Assembly: GCA_022393335.1 (NCBI GenBank)
Contig: JAJEKB010021604.1
Location: 1 to 64,000, forward strand
Direction of reading: 5' to 3'
Length of the DNA: 64,000 bases
DNA from: Macrotrachela quadricornifera
Taxonomy: Eukaryota; Rotifera; Eurotatoria; Philodinida; Philodinidae
A program made the translations under genes and the position numbers. The notes beneath the pieces were generated by a model. It was not told the DNA's origin, made no database searches, and saw only the letters and a program-made list of their open reading frames with translations. This document shows positions 48,301 to 61,143 of this stretch, piece by piece; within the stretch, counting starts at the first letter, position 1; the number at the start of each line of letters is the position of its first letter.

Positions 48301-49463
48301 ATGACCTTTATAATTGTTTGTAATATTAAAGAAAATGCTTTAAAAAAAGGCCTACTTTTGTGTAAGTTTTTTTTGCAAACAAATGTATGTCTTCTATTTC
48401 TCTATTTCTTGGAGAATACACAGATACAAAGAAATATGCTCGATATTTATGAAGCATTCATTATACATGTGTACAACTTAGGTACTATCCGTTATATATT
48501 ACACACAAAAATACGAAGATAATTTTCTCTTATTTATAGATAACCTCTAATTTCATTTCCATTAAGAAAGTACATCACATATTTGCTTCCATTGAATAAA
48601 CGGTATTCATTTTCACTTACTCACACTCAACAGAATATGTTTATAGTTTATATATCGTGTATGAGCATTAGTAAAAAGAAATACTATTCAAATAAATATA
48701 AGTTTAACGATCCTCTCTTGTTTTTGGTCGAAGCTTTCTAAGATAAAGTAAATTTCATTCAAAACATTGATAAATTCTATAATTGTCTAATATAAACTGG
48801 TTTTCTATTTGTTTAATTTTGTCTTTAGCTTATCATTGCGTGATACATGAACCGACGTCATGGTTAGTTTTATATAAGTGTGCTTTATATGAGTTAGATT
48901 GAAGGAATACAAATTTTTATATGAAATTTTGTCAAAGGTTCATTTGAATGAAACAACGATAAGAAACTTGCAAGGAGTATTTACAGATTAATTTTTTTGC
49001 AATGTCTCAAAAATAAAACTTCAAAGCAGCGTTGAATCTGGTGTATGTCTATATCTGTGCTCATTGCTCATATCAAAAAACAACCAAGAAAGACAACATT
49101 AGTCTATTTGATAATAGTATTTTCTAAGAAAACTACATAAGGATTGTAATAAAGAGGAGTTCGCAGTGCTTTATTGATCTATAGCGATACTCGTCGGCAT
49201 CTTCTCTCACTCGTTCTCATATTATTGCATTTTTTTAAACTTAACGGTAGAAAAGAAAAATGAAAATAAATCTTGTTGAATTATTTCAGTGGCTACTGGT
49301 ATTTATCATTTGTCATAAATTGCAATACAAGAAACAAAATGCATCCTATTAAATCTCTTATCAATATTTACCTACATATATTGTCATTTCTTCAATAACA
49401 ATAGCTCACCAGTACGATAGTTATAAAAGAGATCTTTTTATTCTTTTACGATTTTTACCTAAT
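48301..49463. other. Upstream region of the M28 peptidase gene
   Basis: AT-rich; a 73-codon plus-strand frame at 48301-48522 is not supported by any motif. No element ends seen. Confidence 0.4.
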
Positions 49464-51156
49464 ATGCCTGTTTCCGACCGTCCTGAAAAATTTAGTTTCA
49501 TCATAATATGTATAATTGGATTATTTGGAATAATTACCTTTGCCCTTGCTGCTGCTACTCTTGGTACACTTAATAAAAGATTTGATTCAATGGTTTCCAC
49601 AGCAACAACAAGCAAGATACAGTTAAATTCGATTTTAGCTGAGACGATTCGTATCGATGATCTTATGAATCACTTAAGACAATTACAACGTATTGCCGAT
49701 GAATCCAATGGTACAAGGGCAATTAATACACGTGGCTTCGATGAAACTGTTAACTATATTGATAGATATTTAAGAGAAGAAGTAACTGGTCTGAAAGTAA
49801 TGAGAGAAACATTTCAGGTGCGAAACTTTGCTATTGCTGCAGAACCAATGTTGTCCTCATCGATTAGCGGTACTATAAAAAATTATACTTATTCATCAAT
49901 TCTTGCTAGATCTGATTTTACCTATGTGATCTATTCAACTCCAACTGACTTTTCAGACTATGTTCGCATTATCAATATCCCAAATTTTGGCTGTGCATCA
50001 AATGATTGGCTAAATGCATCCGATCTTGTTGCACTTGTTAAAGCAGGTGGTAAATGTACATATGCTGAGAAGGGTATTATTGCCGGAAGAAGTGGCATCA
50101 AAGCCTTACTGTTCTATAATGATGGTGAAACAGGTGCTGCTCTTGCTCCGATCAGTGTACGTCTTCGTCAAACGAATCAATTACCTGCACTCTATTTATC
50201 TTATGCTACTGGACAAGCACTAGCTAATGCTACTTTGTTCAGTCCAGTTATGGTTAAACTTATGATACAATTGCAAGATTTGGGAACATTTCCAGTCGAT
50301 AATATTTGTGCTGATACGACAACAGGTGATATTAGTCAAACAATTGTAGTAGGAAGTCATACTGATAGTGTTCCAGCTGGACCGGGGATCAATGATAATG
50401 GTAAGTAGTTCTTTTGAATATTTTAAACAAAAAATTAATTTGATGAGAAGGTTGATGGTTATATCATTCGAATCACGTTTAGGTAGTGGAACAGCAGCTA
50501 ATCTTGTTCTAGCCACAAATTTGGCTCGTCTTTATCAGACGACAAATTATAACAAATATAAATATCGTGTTCGTTTCTGTTGGTGGGCTGCAGAAGAGAT
50601 TGGTCTAGCTGGATCAAGTTATCATGTTCAGAAGGCTCGAAATACGAGTATTCCAGGTGAACGTCATACAGACTATTTGATTAATCTTAATTTTGATATG
50701 GCAGGATCACCTAATTTTATTTTTGGAATTTATGATGCAAAGACAGCATTGAATGAAACACCATCGCAAGCACTTCCTGGTAGCCAAAAGGTTACAGATT
50801 TGTATCGTAATTGGTTTATTACACAGAACTTACCATGGGACTTTAGAGATTTTAATGGTCGCAGTGATTATGGGCCATTTCTAGCTGCAGGTATTGCTGC
50901 CGGTGGTGTTGCTACAGGATCAGATGCTGTAAAAACAGCAGTGCAACGTGAAAAATATCGTCAATCTGTTGGAGAAAATAATGCTGGTTTTGCTGGAGCC
51001 ATTCTCGATCCATGTTATCATCAACCGTGTGATACGTTGGCAAATATTCATCAATTCGGTTATGAAAAGGTGGTTCAAGCGGCTGCATATGGACTAGAAT
51101 ATCTTGGTCAACATGACAATTTGCTAGAATGGCTCTATCCAAATGGACGATCATGA
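49464..51156 (+). CDS. Membrane-anchored M28-family metallopeptidase with PA domain
   Basis: Exons 49464-50400 and 50483-51156 (AATG|GTAAGT...TTTAG|GT, intron 82 bp) give 536 residues. Residues about 11-33 (FIIICIIGLFGIITFALAAA) are a single N-terminal membrane anchor, predicting a type II ectoenzyme. A PA (protease-associated) domain spans about 165-290 (FGCASNDWLNASD, GIIAGRSGIKALLFYND). The M28 zinc sites are all visible: His in VVGSHTDSV, Asp in PGINDNGSG, Glu pair in CWWAAEEIGLAGS, Asp in LNFDMAGSP, His in CYHQPCDTL. The intron splits the NDNG motif. Family members are aminopeptidases (aminopeptidase Y-like) that cut N-terminal residues from peptides, using two zinc ions. Substrate here is unknown. 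All catalytic residues are present, so it should be active. Confidence 0.9.
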
Positions 51157-53566
51157 ACATGATTGACAGACAATTCTTATCAATCAAATACATTCTTTTC
51201 ATGATATCAGTTATTTCTTAATGAACACTCCGCTATTAATAAACCACTCCATCTGCAAATTTTTTCAGGTTATATGATATTAAATAGAACTTTAATAATA
51301 TTATTAAAACACCTGTTCCCATAGTACTACCTATTTTTTTGGTAAAAATATAAAATGTTTAATTCTGTATACAATTCAAAATCATTAGTAGAAAGACGGT
51401 ATCAGATGTTTACTTCAACTACTTAGGACATTACCAAAGTAATGGCAAGGACACTTTGATACTGTATAATAAGCTTAAAAAATGACCTTTTTTTACATGA
51501 TGATAGAGAAAACGATGCTCTGTGTTTCTTTGCTATTTCATCACTCTTCAACTAATATCATATAAATAAAATTTTGATAAGAACTATTTTTGTATCGAAC
51601 TTTACCACTGGGTAAGACAGATTACTATAAAACATACCACGAGATGCAAGGTGAAAAACCGTTAGGAAGCAGAAATAAATGGGTATTAGCAATATACACG
51701 AACACATCGTTCAAAAGGAAACATAGTTTTGTCTATCTCTGTATGTAGTCCCTGGAAAACTATATCTATTAACATTCACGAACAGCCAAATAAAGCTCCA
51801 CAAACATCTACAAACACACACAATCATCTTTTTTTGATTAAGTGTTAGGTTTCCTTTTAGTTTATTTTTTAAATGAATCCTGAACTAGTCTTGTCAGTGT
51901 ATAATGAAAAGAAAAGAAAAACAGCTATATACATAAAAGAATATATCGATAATGAAGAGTTGTCCATCTATTTCATAGTATAGACGACAGATCCTAACAT
52001 CAAGATCTGTAATGTAGATCTGTTTTTTTCCAGTATTCAAATTGATTAAAATCTATTATTCAGATATTTCATATAGTTACAATCAGGAAAACACATGAGA
52101 TCTTTAAATACAGTGCGTGAATAGTTATCCTAATTTTTAAAGCAAAATGAGTTATGTTCACAATAAAAGAATCAGTCTTTACAAACGTTCTTGTAGAAAG
52201 ATATGGCTTGCACAAGTTTAGTTGTGATGATCACAACTCTGAAAAACTCAAAAAGTTTGAAAATTTACTGATTTTTCATTTAGTTTTTGTATTTGTGTTC
52301 AATTATACTAACCTCAATTCATACATATAGTTTTGTTCAAAATTATAGTCATCTCACAATGGAGGGCCGTGTACTGTAAGTTAAATTGATTGACCATATT
52401 CGGATCAAATGAATACTCTCACTGATAAACTAACCAATTCAAAATATAAGCTGCTGTTGGCGTGCTTGGGCAGAGATCCATAAGTATCAAGATATATGAA
52501 GTTTAGGGATAAAAATGAATCAGGAAAGGTTTTCTCTACTATTATAAGCATAAAACATGATGTTCTCCGGACCTTGTGAAGACTGATGCTTTTACTTGTA
52601 AACACAATCCATTCAGCTTTATGAATTGGGATAGCTTCTCCCGCGTTATGTTTTACCCAAATACTACCAACCAGGATTCAAATGGACTGTAGTTGGTAGT
52701 ACTAGGGTTAAAGAACTCCTATGTTTTTGAGGTTGTAACCACATGAAATAGCTCAATCACTATGTTTTAATGTTTTTATATTTAGATAATCGATTTTAAT
52801 CAATTTGAACATTATAAAAAACGAAGTTTAGATCGAAGATCTTGGTCCATGTTAGCTGTTCGTAGATGTTTTTGGAACGTCATTTGGCTTTTCCCGGATT
52901 TTGTTGGATATTCAATATCTGTATTTTCTTTAAGACAAGTTCAAAGATAGTATTCGTGGACGTAACTTGCCAAGCTCTATATACAAAGATAGACAAAATG
53001 CTGTTTTCTTTCAAACAATCAAACAATGTGTTCGTGTATTTTACCAATATCCATTATAGGAATATTGTTGTATAACTTCTGATGAGTTTTTTTTTCTTAA
53101 AATTATAAATAAATGCCATTCGTTAATTCTTTTGATAGAATCAATCGTATCAGATAAATATAATTTAAATCTCAACATATGATAATAAAATATAGCGTGA
53201 GAAGAATCCTCTTTGTACATTATTTTTTCATATGTCAATTATTAAAATATTCCAAAGTTCAATCTCATATAATAACAAGTAAATCTTTTTAATCGTCAAT
53301 ATAATCTTTAATTATTTCTTATGTATTCATCTATTCAATAGATTCTAAATTTATTTAAATACATATTTTTTTTTGTTTTAACAATACACTAAGATAAGTA
53401 TTTTATAAAGCTACAATGATATATTTTGTTAGTAATCGTCCGATTCTTTTTCACGTTTTTTTTTCTAAACTAATACTTTTGAAAAATAAAATATCGTATT
53501 TACAATAAGAATCATTACTACGATTCATTTTGAAATGGGGGAAACAGTCCAATCCAATATATAGTT
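51157..53566. other. Intergenic; one tiny TTAA-flanked palindrome
   Basis: About 2.4 kb without a supported gene. The only structured feature is at 52656-52707. Short frames (52405-52605 minus, 52866-53075 plus) show no motifs. The region just upstream of 53566 is the 3' flank of the FG-GAP gene. Confidence 0.45.
52656..52707. mobile_element. Tiny piggyBac-like palindrome
   Basis: 52 bp with ends CCCAAATACTACCAAC and, on the minus strand, CCCTAGTACTACCAAC. It is flanked by TTTA (52652-52655) and TTAA (52708-52711). Resembles a minimal piggyBac-type MITE; too short to be sure. Confidence 0.35.
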
Positions 53567-55940
53567 CTAACAACGATTCCAAAGAATTTTTACACTATTA
53601 GTATCATAAGATGAAATAATAATATCTTCTCGATCATCATTATTTATATCTTTAAACATGATCCAATTTGGATTAGCATTATATCCTAATGGATACCATG
53701 TTTGATTAGTAAAACTTCCATTACCATAACCAAAAAGAATGCATACATTATTTGTACCAAGATTTGCTACTGCAATATCTAACTGATGATCTCTATTAAA
53801 ATCACCTATAGCAATAGATGTTGGTTTAGCTAGAGATCCCATTGAATAATTTATTAAATTAAAAAAACTTCCATTATCATATCCAATAAACACACCAATA
53901 TCATCACTATTAGAATTTGCAACTACAAAATCTGTTTGAAAATCATTATTAATATCACCAATAGCTAATGAAATTGGACGAGAATCATTTCCAGTTAAAT
54001 ATTTTGTCATATTTGAGAATGTTCGATTTCCATATCCAAAAAATATGCCTATATTGTTTGTACCAGAATTAGCAACAGCAATATCAGGATGTTCGTCATT
54101 ATTGAAATAACCAACAACTACTGACGTAGGATGAGAACCTTCATCAACAGAAAATGTTGTTTGTCCTCCAAAAGGCTTACTACCATATGCAAGAAATACT
54201 TCGATATTATCATTGCTATTATCGGCAGTAGCAAAATCTGAGCAATTATCATTGTTGAAGTCATCTACGACAATTTTAATTGAACTAGAACCTTCTCCCG
54301 CGGTAATTTTTAATGCAATGGCAAATGTTCCATCACCATAACCAAAAAACAGGTTTATATCAGTAACAGCATCATTACCAACAATAATATCGACATTATT
54401 ATCATTATTGAAGTCAGCAATGTACATATTTGTTGGACTAGAACCAGCACCAGTTGTATGTTTTTGCAAAATTCCAAAGGTACCATTACCATAACCCATA
54501 AGTATAGCAATATTCTGTGTACCATAATTTGCAAGGACAATATCTAAATTTCCATCTTTATTAAAGTCACCACTAATGGCAGAATATGGTGATAAGATAT
54601 CACTAGATGAAACGGTTACTTGTTCTTTAAAACTTCCATTACCATATCCAAAAAATATTCCTATATTATTAGTTCCCATATTAGCAACGATAATATCTAA
54701 TTGATCATCATTATTAATATCACAAGCATGAACTGTACTTGGAGTAGAACTTTTTCCAGTTGATAATGTAATTACATTTCGAAACGTTCCATTTCCATAT
54801 CCTAGGAATACACCTACACTTCCTCCTCCAAAGTTTGCTGTTATAATATCGAGAGAATTGTCATTATTAAAATCTCCTACAGTAATAAATACTGGACGAC
54901 TATCATTACCAGATGAATACAAAATGGGATTTGCAAAAGTACCATTTCCATTTCCTAATACTACACTAATACTATCAACACCCCAACTAGCTAATGTAGC
55001 ATCCAATTGATTATCGTTGTTAAAATCACCAACAGCGATCGACCAAGGATGTGATAATGGTACATAGGCATATGTCATTACTGATTTAAATGTACCATTT
55101 CCATAACCTAAAAATATCCCCATATTGTCAGTACCATAGAGTGCACAAACAATATCTAATTGACTATCATTGTTAAAATCTCCAGTAGCAACCGAATATG
55201 GAGTTGAACTCTTTCCAGGTTCATATGGCTTTTGTCTTGCAAAAACTGTATAATCAAATCCAAAAAATATGCCCATAGTATTTGTTCCTTCATTAGCAAC
55301 AACAAGATCTACATAATCATCATTATTGAAATTCCCAACAGCAAGACTATTCGGATTTGATCGTAAGCCAGTAGAATAAGTTATTTCTCTTGAAAATGTT
55401 AAATTTTCATATCCAAAAAGCACCATTATATTATCATGTATGGTATTGGAAATGGCAACATCTAATTGTTTATCATTATTAAAATCTTCAACAATAACAT
55501 ATCGAGGATTAGATCCAACACCAACTCGATGAAAGATTTCCGAAGCAAAACTTTCATTATCATATCCAAGAAGTATACCAATATGTCCAGTACCTGAATT
55601 AGCAACAATAATATCCAAATATGTATCATTATTGATATCACCAATGGCAAATGAATATGGACGAGGACTTAAACTAGTTGGATATATTGTATGAGTTCGA
55701 AAATCTGCATAATAATCTCCTAATAATACAGGTACATTATTAATCATTTGATTTTCTGAATTTACACTGGCATGTCCTAGTAATATAGCAATATTATTAG
55801 TACCATAATTGGCTACAGCAATATCTAATCGATTATCTTTATTAAAATCACCAACGGCAATTGAATTTGGAGCTGAACCAACGCCAGTTATATATGTTGT
55901 TTGATTACTAAAATATTGATAATTATTCCCAAGAAATATA
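53567..55940 (-). CDS. FG-GAP/VCBS repeat membrane protein, 3' part (after insertion)
   Basis: This is the second part of the main exon of the gene that starts at 61143. It reads IFLGNNYQYFSNQTTY from the insertion edge, then 15 FG-GAP/VCBS-like repeats of about 49 residues, each with a Ca-binding-type loop (VGDFNNDNQLDI), an ANYGTNN strand and a GIFLGYGNGTF strand. It ends shortly after the last repeat (VKILWNRC) at 53567. Such repeats fold as beta-propeller blades in integrin alpha chains and in many secreted proteins. The ATG at 55957 lies inside the inserted element, so it is not the native start. Many N-glycosylation sites fit an extracellular location. Together with the 5' part and without the insertion the protein would have 1543 residues. 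Confidence 0.8.
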
Positions 55941-57291
55941 AGGTGCACGCAAGGCAAATTTGAAGTAAAAAAAAAATTTCGCTTTTTTTATACATCATTC
56001 GATAGATTAAATGCTGCTGATCACGAATATCACATCCCCGGCTGTCAAAACTCTTTCCTCGCTGAGATATTTGCAAAATGCTGAGAGGGTCTAAAAAAAG
56101 TCAAAAACACAACATTTTAGTAAAATGGTCGTAGTTTTTTCCCACTTTAGTTGTTTTACTTAACTCAAAGCTTTTTGAATTCAGCATCAAAAGCTGAATC
56201 TAGGCAAGTAGTTTGTAAGTCTCCAGATCAAAAATTGAAGCTTTAGGAGGATCAGAAATCGGATTTACCCGAGAACTTGAGGCCGATTTTGCAATCCTAA
56301 CACAGGCTTCTCCGGAGATGCTAGAGTGAATATTCTTACGTGGTTAGATCGGCAAGATGCTTAGCTACAAAACAACAAAGAGCTTTTTTCGAGATTCCTC
56401 TTCCTTACTGAGAAAATCAATTTCTTCGAAATTGATGGCAAAATATTGAAAAATTGCCCTCATATTTCGAGATTTTCACTACAAGAACTGAAGTTTCATG
56501 TAAAATAAATATAATATTTGGAATCAGCATAAAAAACTGCATCAAACAACATATGTTTTATCAAAAAATATTTTTCGCTGAAATTGGACCTGTGGGGGAC
56601 CACAAGGCAAAATGAGTGTAAAAGGAGATGAGGGGGAGTACGGTCGAATTTCAGCGAAAAATATTTTTTGATAAAACATATGTTGTTTGATGCAGTTTTT
56701 TATGCTGATTCCAAATATTATATTTATTTTACATGAAACTTCAGTTCTTGTAGTGAAAATCTCGAAATATGAGGGCAATTTTTCAATATTTTGCCATCAA
56801 TTTCGAAGAAATTGATTTTCTCAGTAAGGAAGAGGAATCTCGAAAAAAGCTCTTTGTTGTTTTGTAGCTAAGCATCTTGCCGATCTAACCACGTAAGAAT
56901 ATTCACTCTAGCATCTCCGGAGAAGCCTGTGTTAGGATTGCAAAATCGGCCTCAAGTTCTCGGGTAAATCCGATTTCTGATCCTCCTAAAGCTTCAATTT
57001 TTGATCTGGAGACTTACAAACTACTTGCCTAGATTCAGCTTTTGATGCTGAATTCAAAAAGCTTTGAGTTAAGTAAAACAACTAAAGTGGGAAAAAACTA
57101 CGACCATTTTACTAAAATGTTGTGTTTTTGACTTTTTTTAGACCCTCTCAGCATTTTGCAAATATCTCAGCGAGGAAAGAGTTTTGACAGCCGGGGATGT
57201 GATATTCGTGATCAGCAGCATTTAATCTATCGAATGATGTATAAAAAAAGCGAAATTTTTTTTTTACTTCAAATTTGCCTTGCGTGCATCT
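55941..57291. mobile_element. 1351-bp palindromic transposon inserted in the FG-GAP exon (TA duplication)
   Basis: Two arms of exactly 645 bp (55941-56585 and 56647-57291) are near-perfect inverted copies around a 61-nt non-palindromic loop (56586-56646). The ends read AGGTGCACGCAAGGC and, on the other strand, AGATGCACGCAAGGC, with TA on both outer sides (55939-55940 and 57292-57293). A TA target duplication suggests a Tc1/mariner-type (or other TA-targeting) non-autonomous element with extremely long inverted repeats. It carries no transposase. Each arm encodes the same roughly 45-codon chance frame. The near-identity of the arms indicates a recent insertion or ongoing arm homogenisation. 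Confidence 0.85.
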
Positions 57292-60200
57292 TACCTACAT
57301 TATTTATTCCACTATTGGCTATAGCAATATCTAGTAAATGATCATTATTAAAATCAGCAATACTAATCCATACTGGTTGAGAGTTGGAACCTGTTGAATA
57401 TGTAATTAGTCTATCGAAACTGCCATTACCGAATCCATAAAATACAACTATGTTCGAAGTTCCAGGATTGGCAACGATAATATCTAATTGATTATCTTTA
57501 TTCAAATCATTGACGGTTACCATTTGTGGAGCCGAACTATTTCCAGTTGAATACATTGTGAATAATGTAAAACTATCATTATCTAATCCTAGAAAAATAC
57601 CTATATTGTTACTACCATAATTAGTAACAACAATATCTAATCGACCATCATTATTAAAATCTCCAGCAGCTATTGATAGAGGACGCACACTAGCAACAGT
57701 TGAGTATCTCGTTAGATTTGAAAAAGATCTATTTCCATATCCAAAAAGAACAACAATTGTATTAGTACCATAACTGGTAAAAGCAATATCAAGATAATTA
57801 TCATTGTTAAAATCTTCAACAATAATCGATCTTATTGATGAAGAGGTCATAAAAGTATACATAACTACAGTAGCAAAAGTTCCATTACCATATCCATATA
57901 GAATTCCAAAAGATTCACTGCTAGCACTACATATAATAATATCAAGTTGATCATCATTATCAATGTCACCAGTGTCAAGTCCATATGGTTTAAAATTATT
58001 TTCAATTAAATATGTCATTTGTTCTTGAAAACTTCCATTACCATATCCAAGAAATATCCCAACATTGTTAGTACCAGAATTGGCAACAGCAAGATCAAGA
58101 TGTGTATCATTATTAAAATCTGCAACAGTAATATAAAAAGGTACTGAACCATCTCCAGTTGAATATACTGTTGGATTTTGAGATTGCATCATACTATATT
58201 CAATAAATACAAGAATATTGTTTGTATCAAAACTGACAAGAGCAATATCGGAATATTTATCATTATCAAAATCAGCAGCAATTATTCCAAAAGAACCTGA
58301 ATCAATTTCAGCTGAATGTCTTGTAGGTAATGCAAAACTTCCATTACCATATCCAATAAGTATACTTACATTATTTGTATTATGACTCGAAACTGCAATA
58401 TCTAATTGATTGTCATGATTAAAATCACCAATAGTAATTGAATGTGGAGGAGATTTCAAAGAAATGAGAAATGTTTTTTGTGACATAAAATTTCCATTTC
58501 CATAACCAAGGAATATTCCAACATTCTTTGTACCAGAATTAGCAACAACAATATCTAAATATCCATCATTATTAAAATCATTAGTTGCAATTGAATATGG
58601 ATAAGATTGTGAACCAGTTGAATAACTTTTTTGTTTTGTAAAATTTCCATTTCCATATCCAAGAAATATTCCAATATTATTAGTACCATAGTTTGCTACT
58701 GCAATATCTATATTATTATCATTATTAAAATCACCAATGATAACAAAATAAGGAAAAGAATCATAACCAGTTGAATATATTATTTCATTTCCAAAAGATC
58801 CATTTTTATATCCAAAAAATATCGCAATATTATTTGTACCATTATTAGTAACAACAATATCCAACCAATGATCATTATTAAAATCAGCACTAGCTATTGA
58901 AACTGGTTGAGAAATACCAGTAGAAAATTTCATTTTACTTGAAAAATTTCCACTACCATTTCCAATAAATATTTCTATATTATGAGTATCATAATTAGCA
59001 ATAGCAATATCTAAATGAGTATCATTATTAAAATCAGCTAATGCAAATGAAACTGGTCTCGAAGAATTTTCTGTTGGAAATATTTTTTGTGATGAAAATG
59101 TTCGATTTCCATTATTAATAAATATTCCAATATTATTTGTACCAGAATTTGCAACAATAATATCAAGAAAATTATCATGATTTATATCAGCAGCATTAAT
59201 AAAAATAGGATAAGAATTTTTTTCAAATGAATTTTCATCTATTATTGTTTGAAAATATGATTCACATAATTCATCTAAACAAAATTAATAGGTTTTTTTG
59301 TTTTACTTGAATATATATTAATAAGAATGATTTATTTAAAACTAATATTCATATATTAGTATAATATTTTATAAAAAGAAAAAACTATATTATATGGAGG
59401 TGATCAACTTGACTGATATCCCATTCTGATGCAGCTCTACATGGGATGATCCGAAAGTTCTCGAAACTACATATATGTATTTAGGCAAACGACATTCTAC
59501 GAAAATCCCTACATCATTTATTTGAGATAGTTGTTGTGATATTCTAAGAGAAACTTTATCCTTTTAACTCACTCCTCAGATTCGTTTTCGAAGTGAACAA
59601 TAGATATTAAATTGACCTCTCTGGTTATTGTTAGAATTCCGATCATTTTTTCGACCCTCAAAAGTTTGAAAACGTTTCTAAGGGATGAATGAATTTAATG
59701 TGATACCATTAGTGGTTGTCAAACTGAAATGTGCCATCGCAATATTGGATAAAAATCTCATTAAAACTTAAGTGAACAAGAGGAAATAGTCCTCGAATCG
59801 ACATTTATTGTTGAGATTATCCAAACACAATGATATATGTCATCCTTTTAGTTACTTTGAGATCATTATCTGTCATCTAGTGGTTTCTATAGTGGATAGC
59901 AATCTTATCGATATTAGTAATAAACATTTAAATTCATAGATAAAAAACCTATCGAGGAAAAATATCACTATTTACTTCAAAGTGAGAGAAACGAAGTTCA
60001 ACTTCGCCAAACATTTTTAACTTAGGCTAGACTTCCATACTCTTAGTTGTTCATATATATTTAGCATAGACTTGATAAACAGCAGCTACAACAATTTAGT
60101 AGGGGCAATAACCAAAAAAGGTCAATTTAATATCTATTGTATACTTCAAAAGGATATCTAAATAGTGAGTTAAAAGAATGAAACTTTCCATGGAATATCA

Positions 60201-61143
60201 CAACAACTACTCCTAGTATTTGGTGTAGAAAGATTGGTAGAATGCCGTACCAGTCAAGTTGATCATCCCTATATATCAAGTTAATCTTTACTCATAAACC
60301 AGTACAATTTCAATCTCAATCATTTGAATATATAATCGATAAATTCTAACGATTGATTATACGATTTTTAGTTATTTGATTACTGTCCAGAGGAGAGCAC
60401 AGGTCAAGTTTTTCTGTCCTGTCCTCCAGACAGAACGGTAGGACCGTCCTGGCGGATACTCAGCTCTGTTATCGTCTTCTAATGAAAATAAATTTAATTA
60501 ATAAGATATGACAAAGAATGTAATCAATGAGTAAATTAATGTAAAAATTGGATAATCATACTATTGCTCATATAAACTGATTACCTAATCATTTTAATAT
60601 ATAATATAAAAAACGAATAAAACAAATTCAAAAATCTTATATTTTAGTAAAGAAATATTGAAATAAAATTCATTTTTTCAATGTAAGATAGAATTCAAAA
60701 CGATTAAAACAATCTCAATACAAATCCGATTCAAATGGATTCTAATCTTTGAACATACTAATATAATTTTTAAAGTAATTTAAAACACATTAACATTTAA
60801 AATAAACATACTTGCGTTCGGTGTTGTTAGACATACTATAAGAATAGCAATAATTATTACTGTACTTGTGAATAAAACAGTTCCAAAAATAGTTTTATAA
60901 AATCTTCTTTTGTTAGAATAAGCAATTCTTAAAATAAAAAAAGGATTTCAACTAAATCAAAAATAAAAGAATATAAATATACTTTATTCTTGAAATTCCG
61001 GATGATTTTCTCAAATTGTTAGTATTATTAGAAATACGCATTGGTTTTGATGAATGTGATCTTATACTTTGATTTTTACTTAATTTTAAAGTAGGATTTT
61101 CTTTGGAAGATATGACTTTAACTGGAATAATTGTTTCATCCAT
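57292..61143 (-). CDS. FG-GAP/VCBS repeat membrane protein, 5' part (interrupted by insertion)
   Basis: Exons, minus strand: 61143-60983, 60927-60812, and 59274 down to the insertion edge at 57292. Joins ATAAA|GTATAT...TTTTAAG|AATT and CGCAA|GTATGT...TTTAG|ATGAA both keep frame. Exon 1 is a basic, Ser/Asn-rich tail (SKNQSIRSHSSKPMRIS). Exon 2 encodes RRFYKTIFGT plus a membrane helix (LFTSTVIIIAILIVCL). Exon 3 begins ELCESYFQT and holds 13 FG-GAP-like repeats up to the insertion. Topology is type II, with repeats outside the cell. Read through, the frame ends 8 codons into the insertion (stop at 57269-57271), giving a truncated protein of about 760 residues. Intron 2 (1537 bp) carries a MITE and a small hAT-like element. 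Very long FG-GAP proteins of this kind are multicopy in bdelloids; ligand unknown. Confidence 0.75.
59394..60290. mobile_element. Inverted-repeat MITE in FG-GAP intron 2
   Basis: The left arm, about 59394-59640, and right arm, about 60085-60290, are inverted copies (ATCAACTTGACTG near the ends; AATAGATATTAAATTGACC near the inner limits). Both arms show frequent differences. The spacer is about 440 bp with no coding frame. Element limits are not certain to the base; the TATAT-rich flanks hide any target duplication. Confidence 0.65.
60388..60468. mobile_element. Miniature hAT-like element
   Basis: 81 bp with ends CAGAGGAGAG and, on the minus strand, CAGAGCTGAG. It is flanked by TTACTGTC (60380-60387) and TTATCGTC (60469-60476), which match at six of eight positions. 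The interior is GC-rich and self-complementary (GGTAGGACCGTCCTGG). It lies in intron 2 of the FG-GAP gene. Confidence 0.5.

Noticed and set aside
55941..57291. The palindrome as a normal spliced intron
   Set aside because: A good donor (AG|GTAAGA) lies at the 5' edge, but no acceptor AG with a pyrimidine tract is found near the 3' edge that would restore the frame, whereas removal with a TA duplication restores it exactly.
55888..57341. Duplicate 60-codon frames on both strands (MQISQRGKSFDSRG)
   Set aside because: They are the two arms of the palindrome read in opposite directions; no domain, no codon signal.
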